In this document: one piece after another, positions 44,475 through 53,717 of the stretch
Numbering within the stretch: the first letter of the stretch is position 1
Layout: every line of letters starts with the position of its first letter
From: Actinomycetospora chiangmaiensis DSM 45062
Lineage (GTDB): Bacteria > Actinomycetota > Actinomycetes > Mycobacteriales > Pseudonocardiaceae
NCBI RefSeq assembly: GCF_000379625.1
Contig: NZ_KB903243.1
Span: 105-64,104 of the forward strand
Reading direction: 5' to 3'
DNA length: 64,000 nucleotides
The notes under the pieces: generated by a model
The model's input: the letters and a program-made list of their open reading frames with translations, nothing else
What the model was told of the DNA's origin: nothing
Database searches by the model: none
Program-made: the position numbers and the translations under genes

Positions 44475-46253
44475 TCAGCCCGTCCCGAGCGGAGCGAGCT
44501 GCTCCCGGCGCGGGTCGGGGGCGGCGAGGCGCAGCTTGTCGGCCTCCTCGTCGGTCTCCACCGTCTGCGATCGCCGCTCCGCCTCGACCCGCTCGACGTA
44601 GGACCGGACCTCCTCGTCGCGGGTCTCGGTACTCCACCCCAGCAGCGGGGCCATCTGGTCCGCCACCGACTCCGCCGAGTCGACGCCACGGTGGGCGTAC
44701 TCGATAGAGATGCGGGTCCGGCGGGTGAGCACGTCGTCGAGGTGCAGCGCGCCCTCGTACGCCACGGCGTAGGCGATCTCGACGCGCAGGTAGTCGGACG
44801 AGCCCGGCACCGGTTCGCGGAGCGAGGGGTCGTCCTCGGTCATCGCGAGCAGGCCGTGGAGCAGGGAGCCGTAGCGGTCGAGCAGGTGCCGCACCCGGTG
44901 CGGGTGCAGGTCGTACTGCCGGCCGATGTGCTCGGCCTGGTTGACCAGCGCGAAGTAGCCGTCGGCGCCGATGAGCGGCACCCGGTCGGTGATCGACGGG
45001 GCGACACGGGTCGGGATGTCCTGGACCGCGAGGTCGAGGGCGTCCTTGGCCATCACGCGGTAGGTCGTGTACTTGCCGCCCGCGATCGACACCATCCCCG
45101 GCATCACCCGCGAGACGGCGTGCTCGCGCGAGAGCTTGGAGGTCTCCTCGCTCTCGCCGGCGAGCAGCGGCCGCAGCCCGGCGTAGACACCCTCGATGTC
45201 GTCGTGGGACAGCGGCGTGACCAGCACGCGGTTGATGTGCTCGAGCAGGTAGTCGATGTCGTGGCGGGTCGCCGCCGGGTGGGCGAGGTCGAGCCGCCAC
45301 GTTGTGTCGGTGGTCCCGACGATCCAGTGGTTGCGCCACGGGATGACGAACAGGACCGACTTCTCGGTCCGCAGGATCATGCCCACGTCCGAGGGGATCT
45401 TGTCGCGGGCGACGAGGAAGTGGACGCCCTTCGAGGCGTTGACCTTGAACCGGCCACGGGTGCCCGCGGTGTGCTGCATCTGGTCGGTCCAGACGCCCGT
45501 GCAGTTGACGACGACGTGCGCGCGCACGTTCGCCTCGTCGCCGGTCTCGACGTCGCGGACGCGGACCCCGGCGATCCGGTCGACCTCGTGGATGAAGTCG
45601 ACGACCTGGGTCGAGGTGCGCACCACGGCGCCGTACTGGGCGGCGGTGCGGCCCACCATCATGGTGTGGCGGGCGTCGTCGGCCTGCGCGTCGTAGTAGC
45701 GCACCGCGCCGACGAGGGCGTCGCGCTTGAGGGCGGGCGCCATGCGCAGCGCCCCGGAGCGGGTCAGCTGCTTCTGCTTGGGCAGCGAACTCTTGCCGCC
45801 CATCGTGTCGTAGAGCGTGACACCGGCCGTCACGTACGGACGCTCCCAGACGTGGTGGGTCAGCGGGTACAGGAACGGCACCGGCTTGATCAGGTGCGGT
45901 GCCAGGCGGGTCATGTTGAGCTCGCGCTCGAACAGCGCCTCCCGGACCAGCCCGAAGTCGAGCTGCTCGAGGTAGCGCAGGCCGCCGTGGAAGAGCTTGG
46001 ACGACCGGCTCGAGGTCCCCGCCGCCAGGTCGCGCGCCTCGACGAGGGCGACCGAGAGGCCGCGGGTCGCGGCGTCGAGCGCGGCGCCCACGCCCACCAC
46101 GCCGCCGCCCACGACGACGACGTCGAACGTCTCGTTCCGCAGCCGCTCCCACGACCGGGCCCGCTCGGCGGGTCCGAGCCGCGCGGGCTCGGTCACGGCG
46201 TCGAGCGACTCGGCCTCCGGGGCGCCGCCTCCGTTCGCGGACTTCGCAGCCAC
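44475..46253 (-). CDS. glpD: Aerobic glycerol-3-phosphate dehydrogenase
   Basis: 592 residues. FDVVVVGGGVVGVGAALDAATRG binds FAD; ARDLAAGTSSRSSKLFHGGLRYL and HFLVARDKIPSDVGMIL are GlpD signatures; the C-terminal helical domain (DYLRVEIAYAVAYEGALHLDDVLTRRTRI) ends the fold. It oxidises glycerol-3-phosphate at the membrane, passing electrons to quinone. GTG 46253 has AGGAGG seven nt upstream. Divergent from glpF-glpK, so one regulator may serve all three. Confidence 0.95.
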   Translation of the reverse strand: MAAKSANGGGAPEAESLDAVTEPARLGPAERARSWERLRNETFDVVVVGGGVVGVGAALDAATRGLSVALVEARDLAAGTSSRSSKLFHGGLRYLEQLDFGLVREALFERELNMTRLAPHLIKPVPFLYPLTHHVWERPYVTAGVTLYDTMGGKSSLPKQKQLTRSGALRMAPALKRDALVGAVRYYDAQADDARHTMMVGRTAAQYGAVVRTSTQVVDFIHEVDRIAGVRVRDVETGDEANVRAHVVVNCTGVWTDQMQHTAGTRGRFKVNASKGVHFLVARDKIPSDVGMILRTEKSVLFVIPWRNHWIVGTTDTTWRLDLAHPAATRHDIDYLLEHINRVLVTPLSHDDIEGVYAGLRPLLAGESEETSKLSREHAVSRVMPGMVSIAGGKYTTYRVMAKDALDLAVQDIPTRVAPSITDRVPLIGADGYFALVNQAEHIGRQYDLHPHRVRHLLDRYGSLLHGLLAMTEDDPSLREPVPGSSDYLRVEIAYAVAYEGALHLDDVLTRRTRISIEYAHRGVDSAESVADQMAPLLGWSTETRDEEVRSYVERVEAERRSQTVETDEEADKLRLAAPDPRREQLAPLGTG

Positions 46254-46530
46254 GTCGGGCCTCCTCGTACGTTCGGTGTCAGGCCTCTGCTCCGTGCGGC
46301 GCAACAGGTGTTCACCCGTCGTCACCTGCGGCAACGTCCGGGGAGTGCCCCGCACCGGAGCCACCCACGCTACCCGCGCGCCGCTACCCCCGGGATGCAC
46401 CGACCCGGCGTCGGGAAAGCGCTTCCGTCGGGCCGGAAGACCATAGACACATGTGACATGCACGACTAGCGTCCGCCGCGCTCGTCGGCGCGGACCGGGC
46501 CTCGTCGAGGGCACGACGGGGGAGGTCGAC
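46254..46530. promoter_or_regulatory. glpD/glpF divergent promoter region
   Basis: 277 bp. Contains GACACATGTGACATGCAC at 46446-46463, with overlapping ACATGT/GACATG half-sites that could be a regulator site, and one copy of the dispersed palindrome at 46403-46418. No clear gene. Confidence 0.4.
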
Positions 46531-47262
46531 GTGACTCCGACGCTCAGTGGCGGCGAGATCATCCTCTGGGAGTTCCTCGGGACGGCCGCGCTGCTCCTCT
46601 TCGGTGTCGGGGTCGTCGCGAACGTGATCCTCCCGCGGTCCAACGCCGACGGGGACACCTCGCACTGGGTACTGATCGTCATCGGCTGGGGCGTCGGTGT
46701 CCTCGCTGGCGCGAGCATCGCCGACGCGACGGGTGGTCACATCAACCCGGCCGTGACGATTGGCCTCGCGATCGCCGGGAAGGTCTCCTGGGGCCTCGTG
46801 CCCTTCTACCTCATCGGCCAGTTCCTGGGGGCGTTCGTGGGCGCGACCCTCGCGTGGTTGATGTACAAGCTCCAGTTCGACGCGAACGCGGAGAACAACG
46901 AGGGGACCGTCGGCATCTTCTCGACCAACCCGCCGCTGAAGAGCCCGGTGTGGAACCTGACCAGCGAGACGATCGCGACCTTCTTCCTGGTCCTGTTCAT
47001 CCTCGTCGGGCCGTACAAGTCGCCGGCGAACTACGCCGCGGTGTCCGCGCTCGTCGTCGGGATCGGCGCGGCGCTCGGCGGCCCCACCGGCTACGCCATC
47101 AATCCGGCCCGCGACCTCGGGCCCCGGGTGGCCTACTCGGTGCTGCCGATCCCCGGGAAGGGCACCGCCGACTGGGGCTACTCCTGGGTGCCGATCATCG
47201 GCCCGTTCCTCGGAGCGGTCCTCGCGGGCCTGCTGTCCCTCGTCCTGCCCCACGCCAGCTGA
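46531..47262 (+). CDS. glpF: Glycerol facilitator, MIP/aquaporin family
   Basis: 243 residues, six membrane segments. The two NPA-type boxes are GGHINPAVTIGL and GYAINPARDLGPR; the Asp after the second NPAR marks the glycerol-permeable branch. GTG 46531 follows GGGGGAGG. First gene of glpF-glpK, 39 bp apart. Confidence 0.93.
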   Translation: MTPTLSGGEIILWEFLGTAALLLFGVGVVANVILPRSNADGDTSHWVLIVIGWGVGVLAGASIADATGGHINPAVTIGLAIAGKVSWGLVPFYLIGQFLGAFVGATLAWLMYKLQFDANAENNEGTVGIFSTNPPLKSPVWNLTSETIATFFLVLFILVGPYKSPANYAAVSALVVGIGAALGGPTGYAINPARDLGPRVAYSVLPIPGKGTADWGYSWVPIIGPFLGAVLAGLLSLVLPHAS

Positions 47263-47301
47263 CACCATCGCCCCACCCCGACCCGAAGAGGAGCAGGCTC
47301 G

Positions 47302-48804
47302 ATGACCCAGTACGTCGCGGCGATCGACCAGGGCACCACCTCGACGCGGTGCATGATCTTCGACCACTCGGGTCGGGTCGTGGCCGTCGACCAGCTCGAG
47401 CACCAGCAGATCTTCCCGAAGGCCGGCTGGGTGGAGCACGACGCCGCCGAGATCTGGGGCAACACCCGCCAGGTCTGCGGTGGGGCGCTCGCCCGCGCCG
47501 ACCTGGACGCCTCCGACATCGCCGCCGTCGGCATCACCAACCAGCGCGAGACCACGGTCATCTGGGACAAGGCGACCGGTGAGCCGATCCACCACGCGAT
47601 CGTCTGGCAGGACACCCGCACGCAGGAGATCTGCGACGAGCTCGGCGCGCTCGGCGGCGGCGCGGAGCGCTACCGCGCGAAGACCGGGCTCCCCCTCGCC
47701 ACCTACTTCGCCGGCCCGAAGGCGCGCTGGATCCTCGACCACGTCGACGGCGCGCGGGAGCGGGCGGAGCGCGGTGAGCTCGCGTTCGGGACGATGGACA
47801 CCTGGGTGCTGTGGAACGCCACCGGCGGGACCGACGGCGGGCTGCACGTCACCGACCCGACCAACGCGTCGCGCACCCTGCTCATGAACATCGACACCCT
47901 CGAGTGGGACCCGGAGCTCTGCGAGGAGATCGGCGTCCCCCTGGCGATGCTGCCGGAGATCCGATCGTCGTCGGAGACCTACGGCAACATCCGGGCGCGC
48001 GGCACGTTCCGCGACGTCCCGGTCTCGGGGATCCTCGGTGACCAGCAGGCGGCGACCTTCGGGCAGGCGTGCCTGGAGGTCGGCGAGGCCAAGAACACCT
48101 ACGGCACCGGCAACTTCGTGCTGCTCAACACCGGCACCGAGAAGGTCGAGTCGAAGAACGGCCTGCTCACCACCGTCTGCTACAAGATCGGCGACCAGCC
48201 GCAGGTGTACGCACTCGAGGGGTCGATCGCGGTGACCGGCTCGCTCGTGCAGTGGCTGCGCGACAACCTGGGGATGATCTCCTCCGCACCTGAGGTGGAG
48301 GACCTCGCGAAGGCGGTCGACGACAACGGCGGCGCCTACATCGTCCCCGCGTTCTCCGGCCTGTTCGCCCCGCACTGGCGCTCCGACGCGCGCGGCGTGA
48401 TCGTCGGTCTGACCCGCTACGTGAACAAGGGGCACATCGCCCGGGCGGTGCTGGAGGCCACCGCCTTCCAGACCCGCGAGGTCATCGACGCGATGAACGC
48501 CGACTCCGGCGTCCCGCTGACGACGCTCAAGGTCGACGGCGGGATGGTCGGCAACGAGGTCCTGATGCAGTTCCAGGCCGACCTGCTCGGCGTCGAGGTG
48601 GTCCGCCCGGTGGTCTCGGAGACGACGGCCCTCGGCGCGGCCTACGCGGCCGGTCTCGCCGTCGGGTTCTGGTCCTCCGAGCAGGACATCCGCGACAACT
48701 GGGCGCAGGACAAGGTCTGGGAGCCCTCGATGGACCCGGCCGAGCGCGACCGGCTCTACGAGCAGTGGAAGAAGGCGGTCACGCGCACCTTCGACTGGGC
48801 GTAG
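47302..48804 (+). CDS. glpK: Glycerol kinase
   Basis: 500 residues, FGGY family. [21 protein letters not shown] binds ATP phosphate; [30 protein letters not shown] binds glycerol; [19 protein letters not shown] and [22 protein letters not shown] are family signatures. Phosphorylates glycerol to glycerol-3-phosphate for GlpD. The stop codon lies inside the 74-bp palindrome shared with the convergent lpdA gene. Confidence 0.96.
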   Translation: MTQYVAAIDQGTTSTRCMIFDHSGRVVAVDQLEHQQIFPKAGWVEHDAAEIWGNTRQVCGGALARADLDASDIAAVGITNQRETTVIWDKATGEPIHHAIVWQDTRTQEICDELGALGGGAERYRAKTGLPLATYFAGPKARWILDHVDGARERAERGELAFGTMDTWVLWNATGGTDGGLHVTDPTNASRTLLMNIDTLEWDPELCEEIGVPLAMLPEIRSSSETYGNIRARGTFRDVPVSGILGDQQAATFGQACLEVGEAKNTYGTGNFVLLNTGTEKVESKNGLLTTVCYKIGDQPQVYALEGSIAVTGSLVQWLRDNLGMISSAPEVEDLAKAVDDNGGAYIVPAFSGLFAPHWRSDARGVIVGLTRYVNKGHIARAVLEATAFQTREVIDAMNADSGVPLTTLKVDGGMVGNEVLMQFQADLLGVEVVRPVVSETTALGAAYAAGLAVGFWSSEQDIRDNWAQDKVWEPSMDPAERDRLYEQWKKAVTRTFDWA

Positions 48805-48875
48805 GTGGCCTGCGGCCCTGTGAGTAGTAATCCGTGCCAGGGCACGGAAAAGTACTCACAGGGCGAAGCCACCTA
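48802..48875. terminator. 74-bp palindrome between glpK and lpdA holding both stop codons
   Basis: Outer arms TAGGTGGC (48802-48809) and GCCACCTA (48868-48875) contain the glpK and lpdA stop codons. The middle arms GCCCTGTGAGTA (48815-48826) and TACTCACAGGGC (48853-48864) and the inner arms TCCGTGCC/GGCACGGA (48831-48848) are also exact. The whole convergent junction is one hairpin, a likely two-way terminator. Confidence 0.85.
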
Positions 48876-50279
48876 GTCCAGGTCGTCGTGCTGCATGAGG
48901 CGGCGGCCCGCCTCGGTCACCGACCCCGAGAGCGACGGGTAGATCGAGAACGTGTGGGCGAGGTCGTCCACCGTGAGGTTGTTCTGCACCGCCATCGCGA
49001 GCGGGAGCACGAGCTCGCTCGCCACGGGCGCGACGATCACCCCGCCGATGACGACACCGGTCGCGGGCCGGCAGAAGATCTTCACGAAGCCCCGGTCCAG
49101 GCCCTGCATCTTGGCGCGCGGGTTCGTGCCCAGCGGCAGCAGCACCTCGCGGGCCGCGAACTCCCCCGACTCGACCTGCTTGTGCCCGATGCCCACGGTC
49201 GCCACCTCGGGGCGGGTGAACACCGCCGACGCGACGGTCTTGAGCCGCAGCGGGGAGACGCCCTCCCCCAGCGCGTGCCACATCGCGATCCGGCCCTGCA
49301 TCGCCGCCACGGAGGCCAGCGGCAGCAGGCCGGTGCAGTCCCCCGCCGCGTAGACGCCGGGCACGGAGGTCCGCGACACGCGGTCGACGGTGATGTGGCC
49401 GGTGTCGCGCAGCTCCAGCCCGACCTCGTCGCACCCGAGGTCGGCGGTGTTCGGGATCGACCCGACCGTCATGAGCGCGTGCGACCCGGTGACCTCGCGG
49501 CCGTCGGAGAGCGTGACGCGCACCCCGTCGGCGGTGGACACGACCTTGTCGGCGCGCGAGCGGGGCTCGATGGTGACGCCGCGCTCGGTGAAGACCTCCT
49601 CCAGCGTCGCGGCGGCGTCGGGGTCCTCGTGGGGCAGCACGCGGTCGCGGCTCGAGATGAGCGTGACCGGCACCCCCAGCTCGGAGTACGCCGACACGAA
49701 CTCGGCGCCGGTGACCCCGGAACCCACGACGACGAGGTGCTCGGGCAGCTCCTCGAGGTCGTAGAGCTGGCGCCAGGTGAGGATGCGCCTGCCGTCGGGG
49801 ACCGCGTCGGGCAGCACGCGGGGCGAGGCCCCGGTGGCGATGAGCACGACGTCGGCCGTGACCGTCTCGGGCTCCCCGCCGTGCGACGGCGTGATCTCGA
49901 TGTCGTGGGTGGCGCTGTTCTCCGACGCGGCGCGGAAGCGGCCCCGGCCGTCGACGACCCGCACCCCGGCGCGCTGGATCGTCGCCTTGATGTCGGAGGA
50001 CTGGGCGAGTGCGAGGCCCTTGACCCGGCCGTTGACCCGCGGCAGGTCGACGACGGCCTCGCTCTCGTCGACCTCGATGCCCATGTCGGCGTTGCGGCGG
50101 AAGCCGGCGCGGACACCCGCCGAGGCGATGAACGTCTTGGAGGGCACGCAGTCGTACGCGACGCAGTAGCCGCCGACGCTGTCCTCCTCGACGAGCACGA
50201 CGGAGGCCTCGTGCTGTGCGGCGACCAGCGCCGCCTCGTACCCGGCGGGTCCGCCGCCGAGGATCACGATGCGCGTCAT
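48873..50279 (-). CDS. lpdA: NAD(P)H-quinone reductase of the flavoprotein disulfide reductase family
   Basis: 468 residues. FAD motif VILGGGPAGYEAALVAA, redox motif GGYCVAYDCVPSKTFIAS with both cysteines (CxxxxC), NAD motif VVVGSGVTGAEFVSAYSELG and the FAD segment VPGVYAAGDCTGLLPLASVAAMQG. The C-terminal His-Glu dyad of dihydrolipoamide dehydrogenases is replaced: the segment reads FSIYPSLSGSVTEA, with Tyr where His is expected. This matches mycobacterial LpdA (Rv3303c), a quinone reductase, and the neighbouring glpD also matches. ATG 50279 is followed by the glycine loop at the normal distance. Confidence 0.9.
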   Translation of the reverse strand: MTRIVILGGGPAGYEAALVAAQHEASVVLVEEDSVGGYCVAYDCVPSKTFIASAGVRAGFRRNADMGIEVDESEAVVDLPRVNGRVKGLALAQSSDIKATIQRAGVRVVDGRGRFRAASENSATHDIEITPSHGGEPETVTADVVLIATGASPRVLPDAVPDGRRILTWRQLYDLEELPEHLVVVGSGVTGAEFVSAYSELGVPVTLISSRDRVLPHEDPDAAATLEEVFTERGVTIEPRSRADKVVSTADGVRVTLSDGREVTGSHALMTVGSIPNTADLGCDEVGLELRDTGHITVDRVSRTSVPGVYAAGDCTGLLPLASVAAMQGRIAMWHALGEGVSPLRLKTVASAVFTRPEVATVGIGHKQVESGEFAAREVLLPLGTNPRAKMQGLDRGFVKIFCRPATGVVIGGVIVAPVASELVLPLAMAVQNNLTVDDLAHTFSIYPSLSGSVTEAGRRLMQHDDLD

Positions 50280-50437
50280 GGGTGGACGTCCCTCCGTGGT
50301 GGTGTGGGGGTGGTGGTGCGTGGTGTGTGCCGGGGTGACCGGACAGGGTCCATCCTGCCCGTCGGGTGAGGTGCCCGTGTGTGGGACGTCGTGTGCGACG
50401 CAGCTCGACCATTGACAACGAACGGCCCACTCCTGGC

Positions 50438-50443
50438 TACCCT
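50438..50443 (+). promoter_or_regulatory. Putative -10 box, cyclotransferase-like gene
   Basis: TACCCT, 7 nt before GTG 50451, with TTGACA at 50412-50417, 20 bp upstream. The spacing is longer than usual, but the pair is the best full promoter seen in the window. Confidence 0.5.
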
Positions 50444-50450
50444 GTGCGCC

Positions 50451-50918
50451 GTGCCGCTCTACGCCGCGTACGGGTCGAACATGGATCCCGCGCAGATGAT
50501 GCAACGCGCGCCCCACTCGCCTGTCTCGGGCACCGGTTGGCTCGAGGGCTGGCGGATCACCTTCGGGGGCGAGGACCTCGGCTGGGAGGGTGCGCTCTCG
50601 ACCGTGGTCGAGGACCCGGCGTCCCGCGTCTTCGTGGTGCTCTACGACGTCAGCCCGCTCGACGTGGACCAGCTCGACCGCTGGGAGGGCGGCGAGCTCG
50701 GGATGCACAAGAAGCTGCGCCTGCGCATCCAGACGATGGACGGCCCGCAGCTCGCCTGGGTGTACGTCCTCGACGCCTACGAGGGCGGCCTGCCCTCCGC
50801 CCGCTACATCGGGGTGCTCTCCGACGCCGCCGAGGCCGCCGGGGCGCCGGACGACTACGTCCAGGCCCTGCGGGAACGCCCCTGCCGGTCGGTCGGGCCG
50901 GGCTCCGCGTCGATGTAG
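50451..50918 (+). CDS. Gamma-glutamylcyclotransferase-like protein
   Basis: 155 residues. PLYAAYGSNMDPAQMMQRAP is the (F/Y)GSN start of the family; GWRITFGGEDLGWEGALSTVVEDP and VVLYDVSPLDVDQLDRWEG form the rest of the fold, with the Glu of DRWEGGE a candidate catalytic acid. Substrate unknown. It occupies the Rv3304 position after lpdA. Confidence 0.85.
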   Translation: MPLYAAYGSNMDPAQMMQRAPHSPVSGTGWLEGWRITFGGEDLGWEGALSTVVEDPASRVFVVLYDVSPLDVDQLDRWEGGELGMHKKLRLRIQTMDGPQLAWVYVLDAYEGGLPSARYIGVLSDAAEAAGAPDDYVQALRERPCRSVGPGSASM

Positions 50919-50999
50919 CCCTTCCCGACGGCGGGTCGGGGTAGGTCGGGCGGGTGCGTCTCGCCGCGAGGGCTGCACCAGACAGGGTCTGCGCGCCCC

Positions 51000-51024
51000 G
51001 AACCTGCCCCACGTCACTCTCGCG
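51000..51024. repeat. Intergenic repeat, family B, copy 2
   Basis: 25-bp block matching 44432-44456 at 24 positions. It lies 14 bp after the tex stop codon (minus strand), at the convergent junction with the cyclotransferase-like gene. Confidence 0.7.
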
Positions 51025-51038
51025 GATGGCGCGCCGGG

Positions 51039-53579
51039 CTACTTGTCGAAGCCCGCCCGGCGCAGGGCGTCGGCCATCGCGCCGCCCGGGGCGGGCCGGC
51101 GGTCGCGGTCGCCGCCGCGTTCCTTCGACTGGCCGCCCCGCTGCTGGTCCCCGCCGCGCTGCTGACCACCACGACCCGCCTGACCACCACGGCCCGCCTG
51201 ACCACCACGGCCCGCCTGACCACCACGGCCCGCCTGACCATCACGGCCCGCCTGACCACTACGGCCCGCCTGGCCTCCCCGCGCCTGGCCACCACCGTCC
51301 CGACCAGCACCCTCGCGCCCGCCGTTCGGCCGACCTCCCTCGCGGCCGCCGCCCCGGCCGCCCGAGCCGGCACCCGGCTCGTCGTCGAGACGCAGCGTCA
51401 GCGAGATGCGCTTGCGCGGCACGTCGACCTCGAGGACCTTCACGCGCACCACGTCGCCGGGCCCGACGACCGCCCGCGGGTCGGACACGAACTCCTTCGA
51501 CATCGCCGAGATGTGGACGAGCCCGTCCTGGTGCACGCCCACGTCGACGAACGCGCCGAAGGCGGCCACGTTGGTGACCACGCCCTCGAGCACCATCCCG
51601 GGGTTCAGGTCGGTGATCTTCTCGACGCCCTCGGCGAAGGTGGCGGTCTCGAACGCCGGGCGCGGGTCGCGGCCGGGCTTGTCGAGCTCGGCGATGATGT
51701 CGGTGACGGTGGGGACGCCGAAGGTGTCGTCGGTGAAGTCGGTGGGGTCGAGCCGCCCGAGCAGCGACGAGTTGCCCACCAGCGACGCCACGTCCGTGCC
51801 CGTCTTCTCGACGATCCGCCGCACGACCGGGTAGGCCTCCGGGTGGACGCCCGAGCGGTCGAGCGGGTCGGGCGCGTCGGGGATGCGAAGGAAGCCCGCG
51901 CACTGCTCGAACGCCTTCGCCCCGAGGCGCGGCACCTTCGTCAACGCCTTCCGCGACGCGAACGGACCGTGCTCGTCGCGGAACCCGACGATGGTGGTGG
52001 CGAGGCCGCTGGAGATGCCGGAGACCCGGCGGAGCAGCGGGGCGGAGGCGGTGTTCACGTCGACCCCGACGGCGTTCACGCAGTCCTCCACCACGCCGTC
52101 GAGCGACCGGGAGAGCAGCGTGCCCGAGACGTCGTGCTGGTACTGCCCGACGCCGATCGACTTCGGGTCGATCTTGACGAGCTCGGCGAGCGGGTCCTGC
52201 AGGCGACGAGCGATGGAGACGGCTCCGCGGATGGACACGTCGAGCTCGGGCAGCTCCTTCGACGCCTCCTCCGACGCCGAGTACACCGAGGCGCCCGCCT
52301 CGGAGACCATCGCCGGGATCAGCCCGGTCTGCAGCTTGGCGAGTTCGACGGCGAGCTTGTGCGTCTCCCGGCTCGCGGTGCCGTTGCCGATCGCGACCAG
52401 CTCCACGCGGTGCTCGGCCGCCAGCCGGGCGAGGGTGGCGAGCGAGGCGTCCCACTGGTTCCGGGGCACGTGAGGGTAGATCGTCTCGTGCGCGACCACC
52501 TTGCCGGTGCCGTCGACCACCGCGACCTTCACGCCGGTGCGCAGCCCCGGGTCGAGCCCCATCGTGGGGCGGGCGCCGGCCGGGGCGGCGAGCAGCAGGT
52601 CGCGCAGGTTGCCGGCGAACACGCCGACGGCGCCCTCCTCGGCGACCTCGCGCAGTCGGACCCGCAGGTCGACGGCGAGGCGCGACGAGATGCGGGTGCG
52701 CCAGGCCCAGCGCGCGACGCCGAGCAGCCACGGGTCGGCGGGCCGTCCGCGGTCGGCGATGCCCGCCACCGCGGCGATGCGCCCCTCGTAGACGGAGGTG
52801 TCGCCGTCGTCGTCGTGGGAGCAGGGGTCGAACGTGAGCTGGAGGACCTCCTCGGTCTCGCCGCGCAGGAGTGCGAGGATCCGGTGGGAGGGCAGCCGGG
52901 TGAACGGCTCGTCGAACGCGAAGTAGTCGGAGAACTTGGCGGCGTCGGCGTCGTCCGCCTTGCCCTCGCGGACCACCGCCGTCAGGCGGCCGCGCGTCCA
53001 CATCCGCTCGCGCAGCTCACCCACGAGGTCGGCGTCCTCGGCGAGACGCTCGACGAGGATCGCCCGCGCGCCCTCGAGCGCCGCGTCGGCGTCGGCGACG
53101 CCCTTCTCCGCGTCGACGAACGCGGCGGCGGCGGCCCGCGGCTCGACCGTCGGGTCGCCGAGGAGCCCGTCGGCCAGCGGCTCCAGGCCGGCCTCGCGGG
53201 CGATCATGGCCTTCGTGCGGCGCTTCGGCTTGTAGGGGAGGTAGACGTCCTCCAGCCGGCTCTTCGTCTCCGCGCCCAGCAGCTGCGCGTGCAGCTCGTC
53301 GGTGAGCTTGCCCTGCTCGCGCACCGAGTCGATGACGGCGGTCCGCCGCTCCTCGAGCTCGCGGAGGTACCCGAGGCGCTCGTGCAGTGTGCGCAGCTGG
53401 GCGTCGTCCAGCCCGCCCGTGGCCTCCTTGCGGTACCGCGCGACGAACGGGACCGTCGCCCCGCCGTCGAGCAGCTCGATCGCGGACCGGACCTGCCCCT
53501 CGCCGACCACCAGCTCGGCGGCGATGCGGCTCGGGACGGGCGGGAGCGTGGCGGGGACTGACGCGGTCACGGGAGCCAT
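51039..53579 (-). CDS. tex: Tex-family RNA-binding transcription accessory protein with repeat tail
   Basis: 846 residues. N-terminal helical domain (IAAELVVGEGQVRSAIELLDGGATVPFVARYRKEATGGL), YqgF/RuvX-like domain (MGLDPGLRTGVKVAVVD), helix-hairpin-helix (GVGQYQHDVSGTLLSRSL; NTASAPLLRRVSGIS) and an S1 domain (DLNPGMVLEGVVTNVAAFGAFVDVGVHQDGLVHISAMS). After S1, about residues 740-846 are a Gly/Arg/Gln-rich tail with GGQAGR repeats, unusual for Tex, resembling RGG RNA-binding tails. ATG 53579 fits the usual start. Confidence 0.93.
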   Translation of the reverse strand: MAPVTASVPATLPPVPSRIAAELVVGEGQVRSAIELLDGGATVPFVARYRKEATGGLDDAQLRTLHERLGYLRELEERRTAVIDSVREQGKLTDELHAQLLGAETKSRLEDVYLPYKPKRRTKAMIAREAGLEPLADGLLGDPTVEPRAAAAAFVDAEKGVADADAALEGARAILVERLAEDADLVGELRERMWTRGRLTAVVREGKADDADAAKFSDYFAFDEPFTRLPSHRILALLRGETEEVLQLTFDPCSHDDDGDTSVYEGRIAAVAGIADRGRPADPWLLGVARWAWRTRISSRLAVDLRVRLREVAEEGAVGVFAGNLRDLLLAAPAGARPTMGLDPGLRTGVKVAVVDGTGKVVAHETIYPHVPRNQWDASLATLARLAAEHRVELVAIGNGTASRETHKLAVELAKLQTGLIPAMVSEAGASVYSASEEASKELPELDVSIRGAVSIARRLQDPLAELVKIDPKSIGVGQYQHDVSGTLLSRSLDGVVEDCVNAVGVDVNTASAPLLRRVSGISSGLATTIVGFRDEHGPFASRKALTKVPRLGAKAFEQCAGFLRIPDAPDPLDRSGVHPEAYPVVRRIVEKTGTDVASLVGNSSLLGRLDPTDFTDDTFGVPTVTDIIAELDKPGRDPRPAFETATFAEGVEKITDLNPGMVLEGVVTNVAAFGAFVDVGVHQDGLVHISAMSKEFVSDPRAVVGPGDVVRVKVLEVDVPRKRISLTLRLDDEPGAGSGGRGGGREGGRPNGGREGAGRDGGGQARGGQAGRSGQAGRDGQAGRGGQAGRGGQAGRGGQAGRGGQQRGGDQQRGGQSKERGGDRDRRPAPGGAMADALRRAGFDK
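51160..51290. repeat. Approximate 18-bp tandem repeat in the tex 3' end
   Basis: About seven copies of an 18-bp unit (GGCCCGCCTGACCACCAC and variants) encode GGQAGR-type hexapeptides on the minus strand. Likely to vary in length between strains. Confidence 0.85.
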
Positions 53580-53717
53580 CGTGCAACACCCCACCGACAG
53601 CCTCGCCGGGCCCCGCGACCCGTCGTCGGGATCGGGTGTGGCAGGCGGAGGCGACGATGCGGCGTCCCTGCCACTGGATGACAGCAACGACGCTCCGCTG
53701 TCACGGGGCGGGGACCC

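Noticed and set aside
44446-46152. 568-codon minus-strand frame overlapping glpD
   Set aside because: Shadow in another frame; glpD has all family motifs and a good ribosome binding site.
48873-50279. Dihydrolipoamide dehydrogenase of a 2-oxoacid dehydrogenase complex
   Set aside because: The C-terminal His of the catalytic dyad is replaced by Tyr, and the neighbours match mycobacterial LpdA.
51160-51290. CRISPR-like tandem repeats
   Set aside because: The 18-bp units are contiguous without spacers and encode a hexapeptide repeat of Tex.
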